A stretch of 64,000 bases of DNA. Origin: Brevibacillus brevis. GTDB lineage: Bacteria > Bacillota > Bacilli > Brevibacillales > Brevibacillaceae. Positions 16,960-25,993 of the stretch are shown one piece after another. The stretch is from positions 4,491,001 through 4,555,000 of the forward strand of contig NZ_LR134338.1 in assembly GCF_900637055.1 (NCBI RefSeq), in the 5' to 3' direction. A model generated the notes under the pieces. It saw only the letters and a list, made by a program, of their open reading frames with translations, was not told the DNA's origin and made no database searches. Within the stretch, counting starts at the first letter, position 1. The number at the start of each line of letters is the position of its first letter. The position numbers and the translations under genes were made by a program.

Positions 16960-17646
16960 ATGGTCAGTCCAGAGCTGAACATGTACATCGATCGAATCGA
17001 AGAAACGACATTTTACGAGGAGAAACTGGTGCTTGCTGTACGCGGCTTCGTGGATCTCTTTCCTTTTATGGGAGCCATTCTGTGCAATTACTCGACGCTC
17101 AGTCAAATGGGTGAGGGACTATGGTCGATCCTTGACCAAGAGTTATGCTCTATCCGCGATATACGGGTGGACATGCGCAATATGCCCCTCATCCAGCATG
17201 CGATCCGTGAACAGAGAGCCGTCCTGCTAGATTCTGAGGCGATTCGTCAGTTCCCGCCCGATTTAGTGTACGGCGCCCCTTATGCACTCATTCTCCCCAT
17301 CAGCTATGGGCCTAACGTACTCGGCTACGCCGGTATTTCCTGGCATCAGGATGGCTGTTCCGGCATCAACCATCAATTGGTACAATCCTTAAGCGCATAC
17401 TGTTCGATGCTGGGCAAAGTATTGGCAACTGACTCCCTTCGCCCTAAAACCGTCAAGCTCTCACGGCGAGAAGTCGAAGTCATGCAGCGGATGTCATGGG
17501 GCGAAAGCGTTAAGGAGATGGCGGACTGGATGGGAATCAGTGAGTTTACCGTGCAGGATTACATCAAGTCCGCCTTAAAAAAGCTCGGTGTGCAAAATCG
17601 CGCACAAGGTGTGGCGGACGCCATAAGACAGCGAATCATTTGTTGA
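16960..17646 (+). CDS. LuxR-family regulator with N-terminal sensory (GAF-like) region
   Basis: 228 residues. The C-terminal ~65 residues are a LuxR/FixJ helix-turn-helix (VKLSRREVEVMQRMSWGESVKEMADWMG, then FTVQDYIKSALKKLGVQNRAQGV). The first ~150 residues look like a GAF-type ligand domain by pattern (FPFMGAILCNY, ALILPISYGPNVLGYAGISW), with no receiver Asp, so this is not a response regulator. It is divergent from the R2lox gene, which makes it the likely regulator of that gene. GGAGGTGG about 10 bases upstream supports the ATG. Confidence 0.8.
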   Translation: MVSPELNMYIDRIEETTFYEEKLVLAVRGFVDLFPFMGAILCNYSTLSQMGEGLWSILDQELCSIRDIRVDMRNMPLIQHAIREQRAVLLDSEAIRQFPPDLVYGAPYALILPISYGPNVLGYAGISWHQDGCSGINHQLVQSLSAYCSMLGKVLATDSLRPKTVKLSRREVEVMQRMSWGESVKEMADWMGISEFTVQDYIKSALKKLGVQNRAQGVADAIRQRIIC

Positions 17647-17655
17647 GTAGAAATG

Positions 17656-17690
17656 GAAAAAACAACCGAATGTGATTTCGGTTGTTTTTC
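17656..17690 (+). terminator. Terminator after the LuxR-type regulator
   Basis: AAACAACCGAA / TTCGGTTGTTT hairpin followed by T residues directly after the stop. Confidence 0.8.
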
Positions 17691-17793
17691 TTTGGCTCGT
17701 AATCCAAAACTCGACAGTACGTCATTGAATTCAAGAGCATGGCACTGTCTGACTACTACCCCACGTCTGACGAAAATGGATTGATAATCACAA

Positions 17794-17834
17794 CAAAAAA
17801 GCCGACCTCGCCCTCAATCGGGAAGATCGGCTCT
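17794..17834 (-). terminator. Terminator of the infC-rpmI-rplT operon
   Basis: On the minus strand GAGCCGATC / GAGGTCGGCTT pair around a G/C-rich loop and run into six T, just after rplT. Confidence 0.7.
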
Positions 17835-17846
17835 TCTATTCAAAAA

Positions 17847-18206
17847 TTACGCGTTCAGTTTGCCTTTAGCAACTGTTGCCAGTTCGTTGAACGCAGCTTT
17901 GTCGTTAACAGCCAAGTCAGCCAGCATTTTGCGGTTAACTTCGATGCCAGCAACTTTCAGGCCGTGCATCAAACGGCTGTAGGACAGACCGTTCATGCGA
18001 GCTTGCGCGTTGATACGAGTGATCCACAGTTTGCGGAAATCACGTTTCTTTTGACGACGGTCACGGTATGCATACAGCAGGGATTTCATTACCTGCGCAT
18101 TAGCGGATTTAAACAGGCGATGTTTGGAACCGAAGTATCCTTTCGCCAGCTTCAGGATTTTCTTATGACGACGGCGTGTAACAATGCCACCTTTTACTCT
18201 TGGCAT
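17847..18206 (-). CDS. rplT: 50S ribosomal protein L20
   Basis: 119 residues, highly basic. The N-terminus PRVKGGIVTRRRHKKILKLAKGYFGSKH is typical, followed by YRDRRQKKRDFRKLWI. L20 is an early 23S rRNA assembly protein and, in Bacillota, represses its own operon by binding the leader RNA before infC. Standard operon order and length. Confidence 0.98.
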   Translation of the reverse strand: MPRVKGGIVTRRRHKKILKLAKGYFGSKHRLFKSANAQVMKSLLYAYRDRRQKKRDFRKLWITRINAQARMNGLSYSRLMHGLKVAGIEVNRKMLADLAVNDKAAFNELATVAKGKLNA

Positions 18207-18297
18207 ACTAAACTCCTCCTGGTCTTTCCAGCATGGCGGCCTACTGCTAGGCGCTTAGGGAGCTCATGCTGCGTAATGGTGTGTAATAAAGAAAAAC

Positions 18298-18495
18298 TTA
18301 CAGGTAAGTGAGCATTTGCTCAATACGTTTTTGATCGCCTTTGGAAACGAGTGCAGCTTTGCGCAGGTGGCGCTTAGCTTTCGTCGATTTGTTAGCGAAC
18401 AAGTGGCTACCAAACGCACGGTCGCGCTTCAATTGGCCGCTTCCAGTCTTTTTGAAACGTTTCGCAGCAGCCTTGTTGGTTTTCATTTTAGGCAT
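18298..18495 (-). CDS. rpmI: 50S ribosomal protein L35
   Basis: 65 residues, the normal L35 size: [20 protein letters not shown] with the downstream [16 protein letters not shown]. It lies between infC and rplT, 91 bases before rplT and 30 bases after infC. Confidence 0.98.
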
Positions 18496-18525
18496 CTGAA
18501 AAATCCTCCTGTCTAAACTACTATC

Positions 18526-19044
18526 TTACTTTTCCGCTTTCGGAGCCAGAATCATGATCATGCTGCGGCCCTCGATCTTCGGCTTGCGCTCAGGCGTAGC
18601 GAGATCTTCACACTGGGCAGCTACACGTTCCATAACGCCTAGTCCAATTTCGGAGTGGGTGATTTCACGTCCACGGAAACGGATCGTACACTTCACCTTG
18701 TGTTGATCCTCCAAGAACTTGCGGACGTTGCGAAGCTTTGTTTGAAAATCGTGTTCCTCGATGTTAGAAGAAAAACGCACTTCTTTCAGCTCGATAATCT
18801 TCTGGTTTTTACGCGCTTCTTTTTCCTTTTTCGCCTGCTCGTATTTGAACTTTCCATAGTCCATGATACGGCATACAGGCGGCTTGGCTGTAGGAGCAAC
18901 GTTTACCAGATCCAATTCAGCTTCCTGGGCAATGCGCAACGCTTCCCTAAAAGGTACGACTCCCAATTGGCTCCCGTCTGCACCGATTAATCGGACTTCA
19001 CGGGCACGGATCGCTTCGTTAATTAACATTTGATCCTTGCTAAT
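18526..19044 (-). CDS. infC: Translation initiation factor IF-3, with an ATT (AUU) start codon
   Basis: 172 residues. The N-domain (MLINEAIRAREVRLIGADGSQLG) and C-domain (IRFRGREITHSEIGLGVM) are both complete. No ATG, GTG or TTG fits the known N-terminus, but ATT-AGC-AAG-GAT-CAA-ATG at 19044, five bases after GGGGGTGG, gives (M)SKDQMLINEA, matching the Bacillus IF-3 start. AUU is the rare start codon that IF-3 itself discriminates against, giving translational autoregulation in other bacteria. The frame open upstream to 19116 runs through the leader terminator and is not real. Confidence 0.95.
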   Translation of the reverse strand: MSKDQMLINEAIRAREVRLIGADGSQLGVVPFREALRIAQEAELDLVNVAPTAKPPVCRIMDYGKFKYEQAKKEKEARKNQKIIELKEVRFSSNIEEHDFQTKLRNVRKFLEDQHKVKCTIRFRGREITHSEIGLGVMERVAAQCEDLATPERKPKIEGRSMIMILAPKAEK

Positions 19045-19075
19045 ACTTGCCACCCCCGTCAATTTCGAGAAGGAA

Positions 19076-19245
19076 CAAAAATGTGCGAACGCAATCTGCG
19101 CCCGCACATATCTCACCTAAGCAATTTCATCAGATCCGAGGATCTTTGCGTAAGAGTTACCTGTCAACAGTCGTATACGACGTCGACCCAGGTGAGAAGC
19201 TGGGCGCCTCTGCTTGTTCTCGAAGTATGAAGTGTTTATACACGC
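19076..19245 (-). promoter_or_regulatory. L20 autoregulatory leader of infC-rpmI-rplT
   Basis: Between promoter and infC the minus strand holds a structured leader ending in a terminator hairpin (TGTGCGGGCGC / GCGTTCGCACA with a T run, 19076-19109). In Bacillota L20 binds this leader and favours termination. The segment CGAGAACAAGCAGAGGCG upstream is the type of conserved sequence seen in such leaders. Function is assigned from position and structure. Confidence 0.75.
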
Positions 19246-19250
19246 AATTT

Positions 19251-19279
19251 ATATTACTAGGTAGCTTGGGTTTTGTCAA
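19251..19279 (-). promoter_or_regulatory. Sigma-A promoter of infC-rpmI-rplT
   Basis: TTGACA, 17 bases, TAATAT on the minus strand, just before the L20 leader and 14 bases or less from the moaA stop. Confidence 0.8.
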
Positions 19280-19292
19280 GGCTAATACCTAA

Positions 19293-20312
19293 TTATCCCC
19301 CGATATGGGACATTTCGACCTTTTCACGCTTGGCGAGACCAGGTGTTTCACTTAGGCGTTCCTCCGAGTAGCGCACGTCACGCCGCTCCCAAATCGCACG
19401 TATCAGCTCGCGAATCTCTTCATCCGTGCGTCCATCGCGGACTGGTTCGCGCAAATCATCTCCGGATGAAGCAAAGAGACAGTTGTACAATTTTCCTTCT
19501 GCCGACAGACGAGCTCGCGTACAAGTGGAGCAAAAAGCTTGGGTCACCGATGAGATCAACCCGATCTCCTGGTTCGATCCCTCATAGCGATAACGAGAAG
19601 CCACCTCTCCATAGTAGTTCGCTTCAGTCGCTACCAACGGCATCTCTTCATGGATCATGCGCACAATTTCACGGGAAGGTACGACTTGATCCAGTCGCCA
19701 GCCGTTACTGTTTCCCACGTCCATGAATTCAATAAATCGAAGGGTGTGCCCTTGCTCACGGAAGTACCGTGCCATCGGTAAAATATCTTGATCATTGACT
19801 CCTCGCTGTACCACCATGTTGATCTTGATCGATAGCCCGGCATCTGCTGCAACACGAATCCCTTCCAGCACGGCATCGACCTGATAGCCTCTTCCATTCA
19901 ACATCCCAAAGCGCTCATTATCCAAGCTGTCCAGGCTGACCGTGACCCGATCCAGACCGGCTTCTTTTAGTGCTTGCGCATGGCGGGTCAAGAGAGAACC
20001 GTTGGTCGTCATCGCAATATCTTGAACACCTTCCACTCCACGTATCATTCGAATCAATTCAGGCAAATTTCTGCGCATTAATGGCTCTCCGCCGGTAATG
20101 CGGATTTTCCCGACCCCAAGCGAAGTAAAGATCTGGGTCAAACGGGTAATCTCCTCAAAGGTCAGCAACTTGCTTTGCGGCAAAAACTCAAAATCCGGTC
20201 CAAAAATTTCGGCAGGCATGCAATAACGACAACGAAAATTACATTTATCAGTGACAGATATTCGTAAATCTCGGAGAGGACGGTTCCGTAAATCAAGCAC
20301 TTTTTCTGGCAT
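19293..20312 (-). CDS. moaA: GTP 3',8-cyclase MoaA
   Basis: 339 residues. This radical SAM enzyme starts molybdenum cofactor synthesis from GTP. The N-terminal cluster motif CNFRCRYC sits near residue 24-31, ITGGEPLMRR near residue 75, and the second cluster CSTCTRARLSAEGKLYNCLF near residue 260-280. The usual C-terminal GG tail is present (HIGG). AAGGAG before the ATG supports the start. It stands alone, between the L20 operon promoter and the chemoreceptor gene. Confidence 0.96.
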   Translation of the reverse strand: MPEKVLDLRNRPLRDLRISVTDKCNFRCRYCMPAEIFGPDFEFLPQSKLLTFEEITRLTQIFTSLGVGKIRITGGEPLMRRNLPELIRMIRGVEGVQDIAMTTNGSLLTRHAQALKEAGLDRVTVSLDSLDNERFGMLNGRGYQVDAVLEGIRVAADAGLSIKINMVVQRGVNDQDILPMARYFREQGHTLRFIEFMDVGNSNGWRLDQVVPSREIVRMIHEEMPLVATEANYYGEVASRYRYEGSNQEIGLISSVTQAFCSTCTRARLSAEGKLYNCLFASSGDDLREPVRDGRTDEEIRELIRAIWERRDVRYSEERLSETPGLAKREKVEMSHIGG

Positions 20313-20466
20313 AGATGTTCACTCTCCTTTTATCTATAGGACGACTTTTTTCCCTTATCTTTATAATATCGCATTTCGACTTAGTACCAGTCTATTATCA
20401 TAAATCGAAATAGCCAAATTTTCAAACGCAAACAGCACATTGTTCATAAATGGGACCACTTTACAA

Positions 20467-20505
20467 AAAAAAGAGTACGAATTCCTCCCTACATTCGTAC
20501 TCTTT
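20467..20505 (-). terminator. Terminator after the chemoreceptor gene
   Basis: AAAGAGTACGAAT / ATTCGTACTCTTT perfect stem with a 10-base loop and a T run on the minus strand. Confidence 0.85.
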
Positions 20506-20518
20506 CCGTTATGCATTC

Positions 20519-22573
20519 TTATATCTTAAATGTACTGATCATTCTTTCCAGTTCGCGAGCCATCTGATTCAAAGATTCAAATGAAACAGCAAACTCTTCC
20601 ATAGTAGCCAATTGTCCTTTGGAGGAAGCAGCCAGATTTTCAGCATTGTGCGCTGAAATCCTTGCAATTTGGGCAGTCTCGTCCACTGATGCTGCTACTT
20701 GTTCCGATCCAGCGGACATCTGCTCAGAGACAGCAGATACCTCCTGAATTTGATCGGTTATCTGTCGAATTTCTTGTAAGATGCGTTGGAAGGCCTCTCC
20801 TGACTCCAGTACAGTAGACAATCCATCCTGAACATCTTGATTGACTGAATCCATCGAGTTGACCGCTATGGTCGTATCTGTTTGGATCTCCTGAATGAGG
20901 TTGGCGATTTGCCGTGCAGACTCATCAGATTGTTCAGCGAGTTTTCTCACTTCATCTGCTACGACAGCAAAACCTCGTCCATGCTCTCCCGCACGGGCAG
21001 CTTCGATGGCTGCATTGAGAGCAAGCAGATTCGTTTGGGAAGCAATTCCCGTAATCACGTCAATAATTTGCACAATTTCTTTGGATCGCTCACCCAATTG
21101 CTTGACTACGGATACGGAATGTTCCACAGAGACACGGATGGAGTCCATTTGCTGGATCGCTTTTTGGATGGACTGGTTACCTAGCTGCGCTTCATCCGTC
21201 GTACATGTAGATGCTTCCGAGATGATGGAGGTTGTCTCCGCCACGCGTTGGATGCCAATCGACATTTCTTCCATTGCTCTTGCGGATTCTTCCGTACCTC
21301 TGAGCTGATTTTGCGCCCCGCTCGCTACTTCCTGTATGGTAGTAGATATTTTGTTCGCAGTATCTACATTGTCCGTCAAGCGAACCGATATGTTATCTGA
21401 CGAAGTAGAGAGGGTGTTAACCGCTTTTTGGACTTCGCGAATGAGTCCTTGGATGGATACTTGCATCACCTGAATGCTCTGACCAAGCATGCCGATTTCG
21501 TCTTTTCTTTCCAAAAGGTTTTTGGGCAATTCCCCGGTAAAGTCACCACGTCCGATCTGCGCAATCTGATCAACGATGGCAAGCAATGGCTTGGTGAATT
21601 TGTGCGAGAAAAGGACGGAAGCGACAGCCGCCAGTAAGGCAAAGAAAATGCTTAATGCCCCGATGATGGAACCGATTTGATTGGCTTCAGCAGAGAGCTC
21701 CGCTTTTTCAATAAACGAAATATATTTCCACCCAGTTTTGTCTGAAGTAAAGACGTTGGCCAAATACTCGGTATCGTTCATTGTGACCGCAAAGCTGCTG
21801 GAGGTATTCTCTGCGATAGCGGCCAATTCAGGAATTTGCGTATCCTTCAGGTTTTTCGAATTGAGCTCGGGGTTTTTGGGATTAGCCAAAATCGTCCCGT
21901 CTTTGCCAACCAGCATGAGATAACCCGTTTTCCCGATCTTAATTTCTTTCAGAATGTCGGTTAGCCCTTTTAAATTCACATCCAGTCCAACAACGCCCAG
22001 TGGTTCACCCTTGTCATCCTTTAGCATCGTCACGTTACTGATCACGATACTGTTGTCGCCTAAATAAAGATAAGGATCTGTCGTGATCACTTTGCCGGGA
22101 TTCTCCATTGGCGTTTTGTACCAATCCCTCGTACGCGGATCGTAATTCGGAATGACATCATCTGTCGGCCACTGTATGTATCCTCCGTATTTCGTCGCCA
22201 AATAAATAAATGCAGTATTCGGATGAGAATCGACAAATCGCAGGAAATCTTGAAAAATAGCAGCTTCTACCCCACCATTTTGCAGTGGCGTATGCTTGGA
22301 TTTGGTTGGCTTGTCCATATACGTCGTAATGGTGTTATCTGCACTTTTTAGTAAGGGACTGCCTGCTATCAGGTTTACGTTTTCACGAATCGAGTCGAAG
22401 TACAAGTTAATCGCATTGTCTACTTGAGCCACTTCTTTTGTCGTGGATTCAATAAAATAGGTCTGGATTCGCTCCTCCATTTTGACATAAACAAATGAGC
22501 TAATCACTCCAATCGGGATTAAAATAATGGCAAGAAATGCTGCTATCAGTCTTTGCTTGATGCTTACCCGCAT
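20519..22573 (-). CDS. Methyl-accepting chemotaxis protein, dCache/HAMP/MCP type
   Basis: 684 residues. Order: N-terminal transmembrane helix (LIAAFLAIILIPIGVISSFV), a ~260-residue extracellular dCache-like sensor (FIYLATKYGGYIQWP, VVGLDVNLKGLTDIL), a second transmembrane helix near 310-330, HAMP, then a long coiled-coil signalling domain. Its hairpin tip, GIASQTNLLALNAAIEAARA then GRGFAVVADEVRKLAEQS, binds CheA/CheW. The dCache motif resembles receptors for amino acids, but the ligand is not certain. Complete and with a good GGGGGATACGT ribosome site. Confidence 0.93.
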   Translation of the reverse strand: MRVSIKQRLIAAFLAIILIPIGVISSFVYVKMEERIQTYFIESTTKEVAQVDNAINLYFDSIRENVNLIAGSPLLKSADNTITTYMDKPTKSKHTPLQNGGVEAAIFQDFLRFVDSHPNTAFIYLATKYGGYIQWPTDDVIPNYDPRTRDWYKTPMENPGKVITTDPYLYLGDNSIVISNVTMLKDDKGEPLGVVGLDVNLKGLTDILKEIKIGKTGYLMLVGKDGTILANPKNPELNSKNLKDTQIPELAAIAENTSSSFAVTMNDTEYLANVFTSDKTGWKYISFIEKAELSAEANQIGSIIGALSIFFALLAAVASVLFSHKFTKPLLAIVDQIAQIGRGDFTGELPKNLLERKDEIGMLGQSIQVMQVSIQGLIREVQKAVNTLSTSSDNISVRLTDNVDTANKISTTIQEVASGAQNQLRGTEESARAMEEMSIGIQRVAETTSIISEASTCTTDEAQLGNQSIQKAIQQMDSIRVSVEHSVSVVKQLGERSKEIVQIIDVITGIASQTNLLALNAAIEAARAGEHGRGFAVVADEVRKLAEQSDESARQIANLIQEIQTDTTIAVNSMDSVNQDVQDGLSTVLESGEAFQRILQEIRQITDQIQEVSAVSEQMSAGSEQVAASVDETAQIARISAHNAENLAASSKGQLATMEEFAVSFESLNQMARELERMISTFKI

Positions 22574-22644
22574 ACGTATCCCCCGCAGTTCTTCTTGATG
22601 TCCATATGTTCAATTACCATAAATCCTTTTCCCGTTCTTTTTTC

Positions 22645-22670
22645 CAAGTAAACGTATCAAGTAAACGTAT
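22645..22670. repeat. Two tandem 13-bp direct repeats upstream of the chemoreceptor gene
   Basis: CAAGTAAACGTAT occurs twice without a gap, about 75 bases before the chemoreceptor start. It may be a regulator site; nothing else supports a function. Confidence 0.5.
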
Positions 22671-22674
22671 AATG

Positions 22675-22707
22675 AAAAAAGCCGCCCAAAACTTCAGAGC
22701 GGCTTTA
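22675..22707 (-). terminator. Terminator after thrS
   Basis: AAAGCCGC / GCGGCTTT stem with a 12-13-base loop and six T on the minus strand. Confidence 0.75.
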
Positions 22708-22720
22708 CTTCTATGCATTA

Positions 22721-24634
22721 TTACTTCATTTCATTGATTTCAGCGCGGATTTTCTCTACAAACGCATCCACTGTCATCGCGCCTTCATCGCCTACTCCGC
22801 GTTTGCGGACGGACAGTGTACCGTCAGCCACCTCTTTTTCACCGATGACCAGCATGTACGGGATTTTTTCAACTTGTGCTTCACGGATTTTGTAGCCGAT
22901 TTTCTCATTGCGGCCATCCAGCTCTATGCGAATGCCAGCTTGTTGCAGCTTTTCTCTTACTTGTTCTGCATATGGCATGTGCACTTCGCTGATGTTCATG
23001 ATGCGTGCCTGGATTGGAGTCAGCCAAATCGGGAATGCACCTGCGTAGTGCTCGATCAGGATACCAATGAAGCGCTCCATGGAGCCGTACATCGCACGGT
23101 GCAAGACAACTGGACGATGCTTCTCGTTGTCTTGACCCACGTAAGTCAGGTCGAATTTCTCTGGCATTTGGAAGTCCAGCTGGATCGTTCCGCATTGGTG
23201 ACGGCGTTTCAGCGCGTCGGTAATTTGGAAGTCAATCTTCGGTCCGTAGAACGCACCGTCGCCTTCTTTGATTTCGTATGCCATACCGAGCTCTTCCAAC
23301 ACTGTTTTCAGAGAGCCTTCCGCTGCTTCCCACAGCTCATCAGAGCCCATGGAATCTTCCGGACGAGTGGACAGAGCTACACTGTATTCGAAGCCAAACA
23401 CCTTGTAGATGCTGTCAATCAAAGTGATCATGCCTTTGATTTCACTCGCGATCTGATCAGGACGGACAAATACGTGCGCGTCATCCTGGCAGAAGGTGCG
23501 CACCCGCAGCATTCCATTCAATGCCCCGGAGTACTCATGGCGGTGAACTTGCCCGAACTCGGAGTAACGGATCGGCAGGTCGCGGTAGGAATGCATCTCG
23601 TTTTTATAGATCAGCATGTGACCTGGGCAGTTCATTGGCTTCAAAGCGTAAGTCGCGTTGTCTACTTCAGAGAAGTACATGTTCTCTTTGTAGTGATCCC
23701 AGTGACCGGATTCTTTCCAGAGACGCTCGTTCATGAGGAACGGAGAGCGTACTTCTGTGTATTGTGCCAATTGTTGCAGACGGCGGGAGAATTGCTCCAG
23801 CTCGTTGCGAACAGTGAAGCCTTTTGGCAGGTAGAACGGCATACCTGGTGCTTCCTCGGAGAACATGAACAGTCCCAGCTCTTTACCCAATTTGCGGTGA
23901 TCGCGCTTTTTCGCTTCTTCGATGAAGTGCAGATATTCATCCATGTCTGCTTTTTTCGGCCAAGCTGTACCGTATACACGTTGCAGAACTTGGTTTTCTG
24001 CTTTTCCGCGCCAGTATGCACCTGCCACGCTCATCAGCTTGAATGCTTTGATGTAGCCAGTGGACGGCAAGTGCGGACCACGACAGAGGTCGAAAAATTC
24101 GCCTTGCTCATACAGTGTGATAGTCGCATCCTCTGGCAGGTCGCGAATCAGCTCCAGCTTCAGGTGATCGTTCAGTTCTTGGAAAATCGCAGTTGCTTCT
24201 TCGCGGCTTACGACTTTGCGGCGAATTGGCAGGTCTTCCTTCACGATTTTTTCCATTTCTGCTTCGATTTTGCCCAAATCCTCTGGGGAAAGGGAAACCG
24301 GAATATCCATGTCGTAATAGAAGCCATCTTCGATCACAGGACCGATACCGAACTTCACTTCCGCGCCATAAATGCGTTTTACCGCTTGAGCGAGCAAGTG
24401 AGCTGTACTGTGGCGGTATACTTCCAACCCGTCGGCAGAATCGAGGGTAACGATTTCAATCGCTGCGTCATCTGTGAGTTCTGTGTACAGATCGACAACC
24501 TTGCCGTCTTTTTTACCAGCTACTGCCTTTTTCTTCAGGCTAGAGCTAATGGAGCCTGCGATGTCTTCGATCGTAATCCCAGCGTCGTATTGACGAACGG
24601 CTCCATCTGGGAAAGTAACATGAATTTGTGCCAC
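22721..24634 (-). CDS. thrS: Threonyl-tRNA synthetase
   Basis: 637 residues. Domains in order: TGS (IHVTFPDGAVRQYDAGITIEDI), the editing domain with HSTAHLLAQAVKR, the class II catalytic core with the zinc ligand motif MNCPGHMLIY and motif 2 RYSEFGQVHRHEYSGALNG, and the anticodon-binding domain at the C-terminus. The open frame reaches 24685, but its first ATG lies inside the T-box terminator. The GTG at 24634, eight bases after GGAAG, gives MAQIHVTFPDG and is taken as the start. Expression is controlled by the T-box just upstream. Confidence 0.96.
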   Translation of the reverse strand: MAQIHVTFPDGAVRQYDAGITIEDIAGSISSSLKKKAVAGKKDGKVVDLYTELTDDAAIEIVTLDSADGLEVYRHSTAHLLAQAVKRIYGAEVKFGIGPVIEDGFYYDMDIPVSLSPEDLGKIEAEMEKIVKEDLPIRRKVVSREEATAIFQELNDHLKLELIRDLPEDATITLYEQGEFFDLCRGPHLPSTGYIKAFKLMSVAGAYWRGKAENQVLQRVYGTAWPKKADMDEYLHFIEEAKKRDHRKLGKELGLFMFSEEAPGMPFYLPKGFTVRNELEQFSRRLQQLAQYTEVRSPFLMNERLWKESGHWDHYKENMYFSEVDNATYALKPMNCPGHMLIYKNEMHSYRDLPIRYSEFGQVHRHEYSGALNGMLRVRTFCQDDAHVFVRPDQIASEIKGMITLIDSIYKVFGFEYSVALSTRPEDSMGSDELWEAAEGSLKTVLEELGMAYEIKEGDGAFYGPKIDFQITDALKRRHQCGTIQLDFQMPEKFDLTYVGQDNEKHRPVVLHRAMYGSMERFIGILIEHYAGAFPIWLTPIQARIMNISEVHMPYAEQVREKLQQAGIRIELDGRNEKIGYKIREAQVEKIPYMLVIGEKEVADGTLSVRKRGVGDEGAMTVDAFVEKIRAEINEMK

Positions 24635-24675
24635 TGCGGATTCTTCCTTCCTGTATCTTGTTTGGTTGAGAAAAT

Positions 24676-24954
24676 AAAAAAACACTCATCCCCAAAAAGG
24701 GACGAGTGTGTTCTCGCGGTACCACCCTACTTCAAGTCTGTTCACAAAAACAGACTCCTCATTCCATGTAACGGTATTTAACCGGCATACCGATAGTAAA
24801 AGCCTACGCTTCGTTCCCGGCAGCTACTCGAAGGTGGTAGATCAATAACAGTTCGCAGCGAGCTTCCAGCCTGTGGCCCGCCTCTCTAGAGCGTACGTAC
24901 TATTGTCCGTGTCCTTCTCATCGTATTTATAAGCGATGTAAAGTTGTTGTTGCT
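24676..24954 (-). promoter_or_regulatory. T-box riboswitch leader of thrS, threonine-specific
   Basis: The minus strand has the T-box core AAGTAGGGTGGTACCGCG, then a terminator stem (ACACTCGTCCC / GGGGATGAGTGT) and seven T. In Stem I the segment GATCTACCACC offers ACC followed by A, the threonine specifier expected for thrS, and an AGAGAG-like element lies upstream. Uncharged tRNA-Thr should favour antitermination. Confidence 0.92.
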
Positions 24955-24984
24955 ATTATAGTTTAGAGGGATTATTCCCGTCAA
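24955..24984 (-). promoter_or_regulatory. Sigma-A promoter of thrS, overlapping the 3' end of ytxC
   Basis: TTGACG, 18 bases, TATAAT on the minus strand. It lies within the last codons of ytxC. Confidence 0.82.
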
Positions 24985-25876
24985 GTACACGTCGCTCGGA
25001 TAGGCAAAGCGAACAAGAGTGGCAAGTGACCAGCCGACTGTCAAAAATACTGCGGATCGTCTGTGCAAGCCCAGGCTTTTCCGAAGCCATATGGAGCACG
25101 ATACTCTCAGGAGCCAGTGTAACCAAAGCACTGACCAAATAATCCTCGTCCCTGCATTTTTGTTCGTCCATGTTCAGAACGGTATCCAACTGTTCAAGCC
25201 AAAGACGATCCCCTTTTTTATCATAAAGATGGAAAGGTTTGTCCACACTAGGAACGACATGAACGACTTCCTGCTTGGTTTCCTGTACAGCAATGAAATA
25301 GCGCAACAGCTCGACAAACTCTTGGTATTGCTTGTCTTCCAGATATTCATCAATGCCAGTTTCCACGAGTTCGAACAGCTCGTTCCAATGGTCCTGCAGT
25401 CGAAACCGGACGAAGCCCAAGACGTTGATCGTTCTCTCCCATTCCAGATAGGTGAAAACGTTGCGATATACGTTTGCCTTGCGTGTCGTAGCCGTTAACA
25501 GTTCCCTGCCATCAAGCTCGACTTCTTGGCACATGCGTTGAATATAAGGAAAAATCTCTGCCCACTCGGTCTCCATTTGTTCGGCAGCGAGCAAGTCAGC
25601 TGCCATTTCTTCCATAATTTTCGGTTCCTTCACCTGAATGACCCATTCGGCTAATGTAAGAGCGACGAAGGCTCTCGCCCACTCGATGGTCTGCGCGTCA
25701 TACTCAGTCTCACACCAGCTTTGAAAGTAGAACAAGAGGTATCCATTCTCTTCTTGCTCCCTGTATGTAATGCGCACAGGTGCAGTGTTGACCCGCTCCG
25801 TCATCTCATTTACGATAGCCCGATACGTGTCACAATGCTCAGGGACATTCTCCAGCAATACGCGAAACGTCTGCAT
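24956..25876 (-). CDS. ytxC: YtxC-family sporulation-associated protein
   Basis: 306 residues. The pattern matches the YtxC family found next to thrS in Bacillus: FRVLLENVPEHCDTYRAIVN at the start, YLEWERTINVLGFVRFRLQDHWNELFELVETGIDEYL in the middle, and a cysteine-containing end (CHSCSLC). No enzymatic motif is seen. The family is described as sporulation-associated but has no known reaction. Position directly upstream of thrS supports the call. GGGGGG six bases before the ATG at 25876 favours that start over 25897. Confidence 0.82.
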   Translation of the reverse strand: MQTFRVLLENVPEHCDTYRAIVNEMTERVNTAPVRITYREQEENGYLLFYFQSWCETEYDAQTIEWARAFVALTLAEWVIQVKEPKIMEEMAADLLAAEQMETEWAEIFPYIQRMCQEVELDGRELLTATTRKANVYRNVFTYLEWERTINVLGFVRFRLQDHWNELFELVETGIDEYLEDKQYQEFVELLRYFIAVQETKQEVVHVVPSVDKPFHLYDKKGDRLWLEQLDTVLNMDEQKCRDEDYLVSALVTLAPESIVLHMASEKPGLAQTIRSIFDSRLVTCHSCSLCLSERRVLDGNNPSKL

Positions 25877-25993
25877 AACCATCCCCCCAACCGCCATTGT
25901 AGTTACAGTATATGTCCCGTCAGGAGCGATATACTTTTAAACGATTGGAAACTCAGGGAAGGTTGCAGGTAAAAAATTCCTGATTAAAAAACC

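Noticed and set aside
22874..24781. 635-residue open frame on the plus strand opposite thrS
   Set aside because: It is the antisense shadow of thrS, cysteine- and phenylalanine-rich, has no ribosome site and matches no domain.
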